From Saprospiraceae bacterium (GTDB lineage: Bacteria > Bacteroidota > Bacteroidia > Chitinophagales > Saprospiraceae), in contig JAJCYI010000160.1 in the NCBI GenBank assembly GCA_029263015.1, positions 62,001-126,000 of the forward strand: a DNA stretch of 64,000 nucleotides. Reading direction: 5' to 3'. Shown one piece after another: positions 36,301 to 44,307 of this stretch. A program made the position numbers and the translations under genes. Within the stretch, counting starts at the first letter, position 1. The number at the start of each line of letters is the position of its first letter. The notes beneath the pieces are model-generated. The model was not told the origin of the DNA and did not search any database. It was given only the letters and a program-made list of their open reading frames with translations.

Positions 36301-39300
36301 TATTGCCTGATGGTGTATCTTCTGCTTTCCAAGTTACTATATGTTCTCCAACTGCAACATTCCATCCTGACGCAGGACCGCTCACCCGTACTGGCAAGGC
36401 AGTACAATTGTCTTCAACGGTAGGCGTAGGATAGTTTACAATCGCAGCGCACTGACCTGGGTCAGTTCCAACATATATGTTACCAGGACACTCAATGTCT
36501 GGAACGTGGAAGTCTTTCACTGCAACGTCAGCTTCGCAAACCGTTTGGTTGCCAGCGTTATCCGTTACACGCAATTGAACTTTCAGTCCTGAAACATTTG
36601 CATCATCGCAATCCAATACTTTCTGTGGTTGCCAGCTATCGCCAGGGAGACCAGGAGGAACACCTAAGCGTACTTCCATGAAGTCAATTCCACAGTTGTC
36701 ATAACTTCCATTATCTATATCATCAGGGTTTACGAATACCTGACCTGAACCATCCAGTACAAATGTCTGAGTAACCAGACAGTTGGCTACTGGATTGGTA
36801 GCATCAGTGATCGTAACCGTGAAGGTACAAGTAGGTCCATCGTTATCGCTCTGGTCAATGTAGTTCCAAGTCACGGTTGTTACACCGACTGGGAATATTG
36901 CACCTGAAGCCATACCGTTGGTCAACGAACCAATAAGGTTGTTGCCATCACAGTCATCATTCCATGTTGGAGTAGCATAGTTGATTTCCATGCCACACAA
37001 ATCGTGCAATGGGCCAGCAGGAGTGGCGTTAACGATATTTACAGGACAAGAAGCAGTCGTTGGCGCACTGTGTAGAATCGTAACGATTCCAGCATCAGAA
37101 GCCATACATGCTCCACCCGGAGGATTAGTACCTACCGTGTAAGTCACATTGAATGTGAAATCTCCAGTAGCTGGCTGTGGATACGTTAGTATGTCACCAG
37201 CAATGACTGCACCGGCAGGGCCAGAAGCACCTGTACCAGGAGCAGCGCCACCAGTGAAAGAGAAGACACCGCCATCGTCAGTGGTCGCACCGAACATAGC
37301 GGTGAGATCAATCTGCGTATTGGCATCATTACACTGAGTAATATCATTAAGCGTTGCAACTACATCGTTGTAAACACGGATGGTATGACACTGAACAGCA
37401 TCACAACCAGCACCGTTTCCAACTGTATAGCAAACGCTTACGTCTACAAAGTCATCGCCATTCGCAAGAAGAGCAACGATCGCTGCAGCACCTGGGTTGA
37501 ATTTGTAACCAGGATGTGCTGGATCAAGCTCAACACCAAGTCCAGTGAATACACCATTAGGTGTTCCTGTCACTCTTGCATCCAAATCAACGTCTGGTCC
37601 GCTTACGCAAACAGGACCGAATGAATTCCAACCTGCCAAAACAGCAACGTTGGTTTCGGTGATTGTCAAAGTATGACAAGTTTGAGTTGAACACTGACCA
37701 GCGATTGCAGGTAGTGGCCCACAAGCTGGATAGTCAATTGTTTCAGTCAGACATACTTCAAAAACACCAGCACCTTGAACAGTTACCGTTGGCTCTTGAA
37801 TAGCAGCATTACTAAAGGTAGGTGCATTCAGAGCTGGAGTTACCGTCCATGCGTAGTTAAGGGTGCCATTTGTTCCAAATGTCTGGCCGTTATACTCGGT
37901 CGGAATAGTAACAGATCCCGCTATTCCATCCCAGCAGATCTCCTCTGCCATGTCGTAAGATGGATTAGGCGTTTCTGTTAACCTCAACCAAGTATTCTCA
38001 GTATCCAAACAAGGTGCAGCAGCAGCTGGAAAAGAAGATACTGTATATTGGATATTGTAGCAGCCAGGAGGGCCGTCCAACTGATCGTTGAAGATACCAC
38101 TACCAGCAGGGCCACTCAATAATGACCAAGTACCGTGAGGTGTGGAAGTTGGACCTTGCAATACAGAAAGATCAACCAGTGGAATAAATCCATTGGTATT
38201 TGCCTCTTGGCAATTGTAAGTAACAGGAGCAATCAAACCCGCATCCACATTTTCCCAAACAATGATGTCCTCACAATGAGTTTGTGTACAATCCGTATCA
38301 CCCGTTTCAACACAGATAGTATAAGTACCTGGCTGGCTTGGTGTGAATACGCCTGTAATACCATTGTCAACTACATCACCTGTCAGACCTCCGAACCATA
38401 CAACTTCATCAGTTAGATCCAATGAAGGATGTACAGCAGTCAATGCCAATGGAATACCAGCAGGGTTCACATCACCAAAACAAACTTCGTTTGGAATAGT
38501 GAAAACTGGGCTACCAGCAGCGCGAACTTCAAAGTTCTTAACTACTACCGTTGGAGTACAGATTCCAGCTGGATCAATTAAGGTATATATGATCATGTGG
38601 GTCCCTTCTCCGGCAGCCGCAGGGTTGAAGATTGCAGTAATGCCATTTCCACCATCAATAATAGTTCCCACAGGGCTTGCTGGAGCAGCATATGATCCGA
38701 GCGCACCACCGATTGGTGGAATACCACATGAATGGAAGGTACCAGAGTAATTCAACATTGTCGGAGCATCCGTCACACACATTGGTGAAGGATCGGTAAA
38801 GTCTCCAACATCTGGTTTCTGGCTGATATTGATAACAACTGAGTTGTTTACAACATCTGGCAAACAATCAACCAAGGTATAGGTTATGGTCAAAGAACCA
38901 CAACCACCGTTGTATTCATAACTGTTCGGGTTGTTGACACCTTGCAGCATTGGTGTTGCAACGACTGTGAATGTACCACCTGGGAAGGCAGTAGCAGCCA
39001 GGTAACTGGCATAGTCGATCACATCATCAGGGCCTAAGCAAAGACCAACAGGGCCCGCAATCATATCGTTTTGGTTGTCAGCGAAGTCTTCAAGCACAAC
39101 GATGTCGTGACATTCAACTTCTTCACAACCAGGAGAACCTACCGTAACACAGACATTGTGTACACCAACGCCAGCAGATGCTGGGTTGAAAGTACCTGTC
39201 AAGTTAGGGCCATCTCCCACGCCTTCTCCTGTCCAAGTCACATTGCCGTTCACAAGGTTGTTTACACCTTGATCGTTCAATGTACTGGTCAAGTTAAGGA

Positions 39301-42300
39301 TAACGATTGGTCCACCTTCACAAACTGGCGTATTAGGAATCCATGCTGGATTACCTGAAGCGCATACCCTTACTACCTGTGAAACAGAATAGGCAGGGCA
39401 AACAGCAGGCGTATTGTTTGTAACGGTCATTGTGACAGTCACATCAACACACTCACCAGCAAGTGGGCCAGCAGCAGGATTGAATAAACCCGTAGCTGCA
39501 TTGGTCACAAAACCAGCAGGGCTACTTGTGAACGTAATCGCAGCGCCAGTAGGAATGCTTGTAGTTGATGGAGTAACTACTCCACCATCTTGGCACATAC
39601 TAGCAGCAAGCGCAAACTCACCATAAGGCTTCTGGTCAATGGTAATAACCACTTGGTCGGTTTCAATATTGGCATCACAATCGGTCACAGTATATGTAAC
39701 TGTCAATGTACCATCACCTCCCAAATACTGCCAAAGAGCACCGTTCAGCATGCCTGTAACAGCACCGCCGGTTACAACACCGAATGTACCGCCAGGAATA
39801 GCACCAGGTTCCAACAGGCCACCAAGGTCAAATACCTCGTTCATGACCAAACATTTGTTGAAATTAGGTGTCAAGGCAGCTGATGCAGCTGTCAGGTTTG
39901 GATTCACTACAATGTCAACACAGTAATTTGACTGGCAACTACCAACACCTGTTTCTGCACAAATGGTGTAAACACCAGGTTGAGCGTTCATGATGATGTC
40001 AAGTGTACCACTTGCATCGGCATTGTCTGTAACAGTCACATTCGTACCGTCACCACCGTACCAATTAACCCGCTCGTCAGGAGTTGGGTCTGTGCCTGGG
40101 GCACAAGCCGGCCACGCTGGCAAGACAGTAGTCAAATTAAGTGCTTGGGAAATCGCTGCTGTCGGACAGAAAGGCCCGGCAGCTACGGCAAATGTTGGAT
40201 CATCCGCAGGAGCTACAAAGATTGTAGTCTCAATAGCCTGGAAACAACCAGGTTCTTGCGTTCCAACACCACCATTATCTTGATAAGTATAGGAAATCGT
40301 GTAACAACCAGGCGCCGCAGCTCCTGGATCAATTACCGCTGTTCCATTCATATTGTCAGTCAAGAAACCTGCTGGAAGTGCGCCATAAGCATAAGGTGGG
40401 TTTCCACCAACAAATGTTGCATCGCCAAAGAATACAGGTGTTCCTGTGACAACAGGGTTTCCTTGAATCAGGAAAGGAGCATCATCCACACATGTCTGAG
40501 CAGGCATGTTCAGAAGATTTGGCTCCGGATATTGACACATATTGGAAATAGACAAAGTAATATTGCCCGGTTCCACTGTAGTTGGGTCACCATCCGTATC
40601 AAGTGCTGGTCCTTGTACCTGTATGGTATATCCTTCTGCATCCACGTGTGTAAATGCAAGATAATAAGAACCAAAATCAGCATTCAATACTGTTCCCTGT
40701 GGAGAATTGTAAACAGTACATCCTCCAGGTATTCCACAATAGGTCAAGGCTTGCCCTGGCACCAAAAGGACACCCTGTGGACCAGGGGTCGTTTCTTCGT
40801 TTGCAGGACTTGCTGAAAAAGCACCAACGATATTTGTGGCCGCAAAGAATAAACCAGCTGGCAACGCTGCACCACCTGGACCAACTACGGTCACCAATTC
40901 CATGAATGTACCATTGTCGGCATTCACATCCGCATCGTCGTTACAGATACATGGATCGTTGATATCAAATTCAAATGGACAATTTACAGGAACAAATATG
41001 TTAACCGTACCAGATGTAATACATCCAGTCGTATTATCAGTCAATGTATAGGTCAAAGTAAGCGTACCGTCTGAGCCTCCTTTTGTAAGAGTCACAGTGG
41101 TATTTTCTGCAGTCATATCTGCTATAGCTCCTGTTACACCATTTGTTGCACCTGTTACTGCCCAGCCGTGGGTGTACATTCCAGAACCGCCAGTCGCATT
41201 TCCTTTCAGGCCAACAATTGCAGCATCACAAGCTGAAGTATTGTCGCCAACTGGAGCAGCCGCCAAAGTAGTAGGTGGTACGGTATAAGTAGCAGTACAC
41301 ATATCAGCAACTCCACAAGAAGTAGGAGTAGCAGTAAATGTTACCGTTGTTGTTCCTCCAGTACATACATCTGGAGCAGTTGGTACTGCTGGTGAAGTAC
41401 TGATTGTCGTTCCACAGCCGCCAGTTGAACTTACAGATGCCAACCATGTAGCAAAATCTGCATTCACAACAGCTTGCGTTTGGTCAACGGAAGCTGTTGT
41501 ATTAACAGGACAAGTTATAGCCACAGCACCGGCAGCAGTCACTGTGAAAGTTGCCGAACAGGTAACGTTAGGCTCGCAGTCGCTTGTAGCTGTCCATGTC
41601 ACTGTCGATGCGCCACCGCATGCTGCAGGAGCACCAATTATGAGACCGTCGTGCGTCATTGCTGCACCACAACCACCACTGAGGGTAGCCGTAGTCAACC
41701 AGGTCGCAAAGGCCGCATCAATAGCAGCCTGCGTCTGGCACGAAGCTTCCGTTGCAGGGGCCGGGCAGGTTATCACAACCGGAGGAGCAGCCGTCACCGT
41801 GAAGGTCGCACTGCACATCGCAGGAGGTTCGCAGTCGCTGGTCACCGTCCAAGTCACCGTGGTCGCACCGCCACATGCTGGTGGGGCCACCATCGGTGGA
41901 GCATCGTTTGTTACCACTGGGTTGCAGCCGCCGCTGGTCGAGAAGGTTCCCATCCAGGTCGCAAAGGCCGCATCAATAGCTGCCTGCGTCTGGCACGAAG
42001 CTTCCGTCGCAGGGGCCGGGCAGGTTATCACAACCGGAGGTGCAGCAGTCACCGTGAAGGTCGCACTGCACGTAACATTGGCTCCACAGTCATCAGTAGC
42101 TGTCCACGTCACCGTGGTCGCACCGCCACATGCTGGTGGGGCCGCCATTGGTGGTGAATCGTTTGTGACAACCACGTTACAGCCACCAGTTGTACTTACA
42201 GTTGTTAACCAAGTAGCGAATGCCGCATCAATAGCAGCTTGAGTCTGGCACGATGCCTCAGTGGCAGGTGCAGGACAAGTAATCGCCAAAGGAGCCGCAA

Positions 42301-42859
42301 CTGTATATCCGAACATAGTCGCATTAATTGGAAGGGCTACATTACCAACCTGGTTGACAACAGACACCATTGCAACATTACCAGCCGGCAGCAAAGCATT
42401 GTTCGCTACTGGGAAGGTAATCGTCACTTGCCCTGTTCCATTGGCAGGGACACCCGCAACGGAAAGGACTTGTGTGTTTGGTGGAATGTTGTTGGTATAT
42501 AAAATACCCACATCATAAGGTCCGCTTGCAGCCGGCCAGTCGTCCATGGTGACGTGGAATACCACGCCGCCCAGGCCGTCATCGCAGGCACAAACAGACA
42601 TTATGTCAATGACCCCGTCGCCAGGTATTACGAAAGGTGATGTATCCACCCCCGCAATAGCCAATGGCTGCACGACCATGACACTTTGTGCTTTCTTGAA
42701 CATCTTCTCAAAGAAACCACCAGCCGTAGCTGTGCTCGTTGAAAAGACTACCAGAGAAAGCATGAGAAGAGAGAGCACGAATGCTTTGCCCTTCCCGAAT
42801 TCCAAAAAGCTGAAATTCCCCGTTTGGGTTTTTTCTCTTGTAAAACTCGTTAATTTCAT
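27338..42859 (-). CDS. Giant HYR/Ig-like repeat surface protein with T9SS sorting domain
   Basis: A 5173-residue secreted protein, open without interruption over 15.5 kb. Parts in order: an N-terminal signal region (KAFVLSLLMLSLVVFSTSTATA, preceded by an unusually long 28-residue n-region); four repeats of about 85 residues (AITCPAPATEASCQTQ type); many PKD/Ig-like modules with paired Cys; HYR-like modules (NPVANC, PGECSY motifs); twelve 79-residue tandem repeats; more HYR modules; a dockerin-like segment (two TFDL.. loops ending in I.GDVNGS); a cohesin-like beta domain; and a type A T9SS sorting domain (ELYQNTPNPFSKTT to the end). It should cross the outer membrane through T9SS and act in adhesion, gliding or binding. 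The Cys pairs suggest disulfides or metal sites. Confidence 0.9.
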   Translation of the reverse strand: MKLTSFTREKTQTGNFSFLEFGKGKAFVLSLLMLSLVVFSTSTATAGGFFEKMFKKAQSVMVVQPLAIAGVDTSPFVIPGDGVIDIMSVCACDDGLGGVVFHVTMDDWPAASGPYDVGILYTNNIPPNTQVLSVAGVPANGTGQVTITFPVANNALLPAGNVAMVSVVNQVGNVALPINATMFGYTVAAPLAITCPAPATEASCQTQAAIDAAFATWLTTVSTTGGCNVVVTNDSPPMAAPPACGGATTVTWTATDDCGANVTCSATFTVTAAPPVVITCPAPATEASCQTQAAIDAAFATWMGTFSTSGGCNPVVTNDAPPMVAPPACGGATTVTWTVTSDCEPPAMCSATFTVTAAPPVVITCPAPATEASCQTQAAIDAAFATWLTTATLSGGCGAAMTHDGLIIGAPAACGGASTVTWTATSDCEPNVTCSATFTVTAAGAVAITCPVNTTASVDQTQAVVNADFATWLASVSSTGGCGTTISTSPAVPTAPDVCTGGTTTVTFTATPTSCGVADMCTATYTVPPTTLAAAPVGDNTSACDAAIVGLKGNATGGSGMYTHGWAVTGATNGVTGAIADMTAENTTVTLTKGGSDGTLTLTYTLTDNTTGCITSGTVNIFVPVNCPFEFDINDPCICNDDADVNADNGTFMELVTVVGPGGAALPAGLFFAATNIVGAFSASPANEETTPGPQGVLLVPGQALTYCGIPGGCTVYNSPQGTVLNADFGSYYLAFTHVDAEGYTIQVQGPALDTDGDPTTVEPGNITLSISNMCQYPEPNLLNMPAQTCVDDAPFLIQGNPVVTGTPVFFGDATFVGGNPPYAYGALPAGFLTDNMNGTAVIDPGAAAPGCYTISYTYQDNGGVGTQEPGCFQAIETTIFVAPADDPTFAVAAGPFCPTAAISQALNLTTVLPAWPACAPGTDPTPDERVNWYGGDGTNVTVTDNADASGTLDIIMNAQPGVYTICAETGVGSCQSNYCVDIVVNPNLTAASAALTPNFNKCLVMNEVFDLGGLLEPGAIPGGTFGVVTGGAVTGMLNGALWQYLGGDGTLTVTYTVTDCDANIETDQVVITIDQKPYGEFALAASMCQDGGVVTPSTTSIPTGAAITFTSSPAGFVTNAATGLFNPAAGPLAGECVDVTVTMTVTNNTPAVCPAYSVSQVVRVCASGNPAWIPNTPVCEGGPIVILNLTSTLNDQGVNNLVNGNVTWTGEGVGDGPNLTGTFNPASAGVGVHNVCVTVGSPGCEEVECHDIVVLEDFADNQNDMIAGPVGLCLGPDDVIDYASYLAATAFPGGTFTVVATPMLQGVNNPNSYEYNGGCGSLTITYTLVDCLPDVVNNSVVINISQKPDVGDFTDPSPMCVTDAPTMLNYSGTFHSCGIPPIGGALGSYAAPASPVGTIIDGGNGITAIFNPAAAGEGTHMIIYTLIDPAGICTPTVVVKNFEVRAAGSPVFTIPNEVCFGDVNPAGIPLALTAVHPSLDLTDEVVWFGGLTGDVVDNGITGVFTPSQPGTYTICVETGDTDCTQTHCEDIIVWENVDAGLIAPVTYNCQEANTNGFIPLVDLSVLQGPTSTPHGTWSLLSGPAGSGIFNDQLDGPPGCYNIQYTVSSFPAAAAPCLDTENTWLRLTETPNPSYDMAEEICWDGIAGSVTIPTEYNGQTFGTNGTLNYAWTVTPALNAPTFSNAAIQEPTVTVQGAGVFEVCLTETIDYPACGPLPAIAGQCSTQTCHTLTITETNVAVLAGWNSFGPVCVSGPDVDLDARVTGTPNGVFTGLGVELDPAHPGYKFNPGAAAIVALLANGDDFVDVSVCYTVGNGAGCDAVQCHTIRVYNDVVATLNDITQCNDANTQIDLTAMFGATTDDGGVFSFTGGAAPGTGASGPAGAVIAGDILTYPQPATGDFTFNVTYTVGTNPPGGACMASDAGIVTILHSAPTTASCPVNIVNATPAGPLHDLCGMEINYATPTWNDDCDGNNLIGSLTNGMASGAIFPVGVTTVTWNYIDQSDNDGPTCTFTVTITDATNPVANCLVTQTFVLDGSGQVFVNPDDIDNGSYDNCGIDFMEVRLGVPPGLPGDSWQPQKVLDCDDANVSGLKVQLRVTDNAGNQTVCEADVAVKDFHVPDIECPGNIYVGTDPGQCAAIVNYPTPTVEDNCTALPVRVSGPASGWNVAVGEHIVTWKAEDTPSGNNVDQCSFLITVFDDEMPVIVCDPAVRVANNDAGVCSFTMPGIGFDAGTSDNCAVVSFTHDYPVAPGYALVSNSLAGAKFPVGITDVLWTSIDAAGNKNFCTIQLEISDTENPVIANVPADMTVVCGTDIPAVVHPNITDNCLAIVEFNEVLVSLGSPDEATLTRTWNVIDPSGNTATASQTITILDNVNPVISNVPADMTVTCGTDIPAVVHPTFSDNCDEYTVDFSEVLSDNGSTDESTLVRTWVVTDAAGNTATASQTITIDDNTDPVISNVPADMTVTCGTDIPAVVHPTITDNCSEVFVDFSEVLSDNGSTDESTLVRTWVATDAAGNTATASQTITIDDNTDPVISNVPADMTVTCGTDIPAVVHPTITDNCDEVFVDFSEVITTDGSTDEQVLTRTWVATDAAGNSATASQVITIDDNTDPVISNVPQDITVTCASDIPAVTHPTITDNCDEVFIDFSETLVDEFSTDEQVIHRTWVATDAAGNSSTATQVITVLDTEAPVFSNQPADATVDCGSDIPAVVAPTITDNCSEFTVDFSEIIVDEFSTDEQILVRTWVATDEAGNQSSYSQTITINDTEAPAITSQPSDVTVDCGSDIPTVVAPVFTDNCTEFTVDFSEVIVDEFSTDEQILIRTWVATDEAGNSTTVTQTITINDGEAPAIVSQPADVTVDCGSDIPTVVAPVFTDNCTEFTVDFSEVIVDEFSSDEQILVRTWVATDEAGNSTTVTQTITINDGEAPAIVSQPADMTVDCGSDIPTVVAPVFTDNCDEFTVDFSEVIVDEFSSDEQVLVRTWVATDEAGNSTTVTQTITILDTEAPAIVSQPADETVTCGSDIPAVVAPVFTDNCGEFTVDFSEVLEDEYSTDNQVLVRTWVATDEAGNSTTVTQTITINDDQAPVIVSQPADDTVDCGSDIPTIVAPVFIDNCSEFTVDFSQITTTDQSTDEQIIVNTWVATDEAGNSTTVVQIITIDDNEAPVITDVPADVTVNCGDEIPAVVTPTITDNCDEVFVDFSETITTINFGSGLVVTRTWVATDAAGNTTSATQVVTVDDTVDPVITCSAAATSFGTDPGECSYKVTDTSLDPTASDNCDVYTITHNYAMAPQSNSLNGAQFPVGSTSVGFTVTDAAGNTAECTITIDVADTEAPAFVNCPTTMVMVGNDVDVCSGKLNWSIPVATDNCDIQLVAQTGGPASGTAVPVGTSMTVTYTATDISGNANTCTFDVLVVDTQKPEFDADIVMPGDVTVECDNVPAPFVLTNDDVYDNCTASADLVINFTGVSTKGTDPNACDFYNYTMTRTWTVTDMAGNVRTHVQIITVQDTTAPTPTCADQSITLDLFGNASIDPVVVIAGTTDNCAGFANLTVTASQVDFDCSDLGDNTITLTIMDPCGNTATCVINVEVIEGAAPCTPIYDINGSDPCVCLDNATNLENGQFGEVLQIQSLAGQTWTVQSSIGLYTTSSPAPPAAPFALPAGTVLSTVGNGTFYRLDARHVDAIGFSVTLVNNVGQVFTFSNVCHYPTPVIDLPSEICLGTDAFVPIVTDLFAGSNAYTSIEYFIDGVLVANLDASNLGLGQHTLTVVVNGGTAASFRTVNGVLIDTDDPKLDPGCEQSLDEIFQIVSTPSQVTCNDLINLTIDADCVSEIYPDQVLEGSYACFDDYTVHLFMPNGIPLNPVNVVNSNHIGITLNYILVHPISGNTCWGTITVEDKNDPVITCPPNVEVLCTVDPDSVVHWVPFGHPGWPAQDYYGNLVPAGSCDSLLYFGHPDATDCSAILPLNCQGNSWTFNDDYTVYDCAANPALIADIVRTFIVEDEWGNFTSCEQFITWKRGEADDVVWPDNFIIACNDPDLDALVDSDYSANITGWPYINDNVHGKLNLLDNGICNLGLTYNDQLVNLCANEYKVVRTWTLFDWCPEPGNPTATVFEQFIKVDNLAPVITVDCYDYTSQGYCVLNATEPGNMPHYACSAIYVPFATIDAVCDDLVEVSVETPLGNTTNGGILPSPGLPLGGPYEIVYRAEDQCGNITEYILTVMVEDHTAPIAICDEITDVNLGINGEAVVFAETFDDGSWDGCCLEEMLVARMESTCGSTSFGPSVSFNCCDIDNAPTMVIFRAVDCFGNTNDCMVQVNVNDKTPPVLVSCPASERVSCDWYAEFFETQLANAADDEEQCDIISAYFGDAVYLDNCDPDVACNVTINLDQCLEGFVRRTWTAMDASGNSNSSQNCNQTIWVDHVSDFVVEFPVDLDVECGTTPPDFGEPEIFYETCELVAVSYEDEIFTDVPGACYKLVRQWTVINWCVVGDEIDQEVTEDSELDMRLAGCLSIVGLECDLDGDGDCDDRTFRDSWAICNLPTANEATDNTSPDSDPDSDPWDGYITYQQTIKVNDTVDPVFTNGCDIDDVCIGDNTCDVDVTLPTPDIDECSSFVTFSVTGDLGTGFGPFFNVAPGTYNVKYIAMDNCNNQTACETTVTVADCKKPTPYCKNGIVVELMVPVNPGDEPMVEIWAVDLDANSFDNCTAPEDLIFSFSANTNDLGVTYNCDHVGQQSVEIWVTDEAGNQDFCETVINVQANMNQCNNPSVVNIGGSINTEDNEGVQDVDVQLSGAGQMSVMTDDFGSFSFPVTPGGDFTVTPSKDDDHLNGVTTFDLVIITKHILGVSLLDSPYKMIAADANKSGSVTTFDLVQIRKLILYIDDSFPSNTSWRFVDKDYSFPQANNPWAEIFPEISNYNNVDVSVLDADFVAVKIGDVNGSAQTNFADAGEDRNTVGSLVFNVEEQKLNAGETYTVDFKANDFDVLGYQFTLNFDQNAVEFVEVAPAIAGAENFGMALLEEGVITASWNDNDVNLAGDQVIFSLVFNAVQDVELSNAITVNSRYTVAEAYNTNGELLDVELAFNGATVAAEFELYQNTPNPFSKTTVIGFTLPEASTAKLTITDVSGKVVKVQKADFAKGYNEFKLERSELTAKGILYYQLDTDTDSATKMMILID
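33135..35972 (-). repeat. Twelve tandem repeats of about 79 codons within the giant gene
   Basis: Units of about 237 bp encode DPVISNVPADMTVTCGTDIP…DNC…VDFSEV…RTWVATDAAGN…QTITI. Units 2-4 (DP.ISNVPADMTVTCG type) and 7-9 (AP.IVSQPAD.TVDCG type) are nearly identical within each block, showing two rounds of recent duplication. Copy number may vary between strains. Confidence 0.9.
41275..42297 (-). repeat. Four tandem repeats of about 85 codons near the N terminus of the giant protein
   Basis: Units begin AITCPAPATEASCQTQ and contain FATW.. and a TCSATFTV ending. The first three are close copies, the fourth is diverged. GC-rich compared with the rest of the gene. Confidence 0.85.
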
Positions 42860-44200
42860 AAGATTACAATTTGTTTAAATGGTTTAATACTTAGGTTTTT
42901 AAGATAAAAACACTATACATATTTATTTCTTACGCCCACAAAAGGGGGCTGCTTGGACATGGCAAACGTTCACCAGTGAAACAGGAGGCATGTGTCGAAA
43001 CACGAATTCCCCGGTACGCAGCAAGTGCGCCGAGGTTAAGATTTAAAGCCTGTTGCTCGAAAGACGTAAAGTCTAACATGGTTTTAACTGTTTGCTTTTA
43101 CACCATTATGAGACCTGCTAATGTTTCAGAACCTGGAGGCTTTACCCTCACAAGCACCTACACATTAGTATATATGTACAATCGGTTTCGATTTCGGCTA
43201 TTTGCCTTTAGCAGGCTCGCCTGCCCTGAATCTTGCTGGTGGAACGAATCCCAACCAAGGGCAAACAGCCATTTAGCCAACTGTACATTACCAAATGACG
43301 ATAGGACAGCATATCCCTGCACGCCTTGTCAGGGTGCAAATAGAAATACCATCAGATCTTAAACATTATTTCAAAAACCTTATAGTCCTTAAAAAATGTC
43401 CTGTTGTACTTAAAATCGGTTGTGGGAAATAAAAAGGAATGACAAAACAGAGATAATCAATCAAAAAATTGATCTCTGAAAATGAAAAACTTATCGAATA
43501 GGGTAAATTTGGAAAAAGGATGAGTTTTAGAAGCAAACCCCCCTAGTGAAGAAAGTGTAAGTCTTGTCATTTCCATGAGATTATTGTCTATGTTCAACGG
43601 GACTATAAGAATACGATTCGTTTTAAAAACAGGCGCAAGTTATGGAAAATCTTTTAATGCCACAACCTTGCAACACTTTTTCTTGCACCAAATACAAAGA
43701 AAAAATTGTTTTTTTTCGTATTTGTATTAACATGAATTCGTTAATTCTTAACAATCAACAACAAAAACATTAAATGTAAACGACAGCCGCTTACAATAAT
43801 ATTAAGTTTTCTCATTTGAACCGGTCCTTTTCTTACCGATTTAGTATGTTTCAGATATGTTTCATAGAACATTCATAACCCACCTCCGGCAATCCAAAAA
43901 CCCCGCCAAGCCCTTGGTTTTCATAGAAAAAACAATGATAATTTAAAAAATTATTTATTTGTCCCTAAATCTCCGTTTCAGCAACGTCCAAAGAATGAAT
44001 TAGCAATTTACCGGTGAGCGATTCCCGAAAGGGCAAAGACACCAATTCATTTGAGCGCACAAGAATCCTGGGACAAAAGGTAATAACTCGTTCCAAGGCC
44101 ATGGAGTTATAGGCGCCATTAAGTCCGATCAATATATCCTTTGGCAGCATGGCAACCTTATGGCACAGGTTTTGAACTTTTAAAGGGCATAATTGTCTTC
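42860..44200. other. Non-coding region: long leader of the giant gene and unknown DNA
   Basis: About 1.34 kb without a convincing gene. The half next to the giant gene (42900-43380) has a higher GC content than ordinary spacer and no ORF beyond about 130 weak codons; it may be a long structured 5' leader or decayed coding DNA. 43380-43960 is very AT-rich, as promoter DNA often is. A 61-codon leftward frame at 43965-44150 is unrecognised and has no clear ribosome site. Confidence 0.4.
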
Positions 44201-44223
44201 ATGGCATTATTGTAAAATCAAAC
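44172..44223 (+). promoter_or_regulatory. Putative promoter of the cys operon leader
   Basis: TTTTGAAC near 44170 followed after about 17 bp by TAATTGTC loosely fits the Bacteroidota TTTG/TAnnTTTG promoter. It would start transcription just ahead of the leader peptide ORF. Weak match; placed mainly by the need for a transcript here. Confidence 0.35.
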
Positions 44224-44307
44224 ATGATTACTTCCACATATATCGCTACTTGTTGTTGCTGTTGTTGTACCATTCCGCACTGGAAAGGCAATAGTGTACT
44301 GTGGTGA
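44224..44307 (+). CDS. Cysteine leader peptide (27 residues, six consecutive Cys codons)
   Basis: Short ORF starting ATG with the product MITSTYIAT, then six Cys (TGT TGT TGC TGT TGT TGT, 44251-44268), then TIPHWKGNSVLW and TGA. It lies between a promoter-like region and an intrinsic terminator, 155 bp ahead of a cysteine synthase gene. Leader peptides with runs of the regulated amino acid are the sensing device of ribosome-mediated attenuation in his, trp, leu and other operons. Here Cys scarcity would stall the ribosome on the run. An A-rich stretch (TAAAATCAAAC) precedes the ATG. Too short for ordinary gene calling. The peptide itself probably has no other function. Confidence 0.85.
   Translation: MITSTYIATCCCCCCTIPHWKGNSVLW

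Noticed and set aside
41544-42242. Long rightward reading frames opposite the giant gene (up to about 230 codons)
   Set aside because: They are antisense shadows of GC-rich tandem repeats, with repetitive, non-family-like products and no start signal.
43230-43330. Resemblance of AGGGCAAAC and GACGTAAAGTC-like stretches to the GEMM c-di-GMP riboswitch
   Set aside because: The required order, the intervening GNRA hairpin and the P3 element are missing.
43965-44150. 61-codon leftward ORF
   Set aside because: No recognisable family, no ribosome site, and it lies in non-coding DNA upstream of the cys leader.
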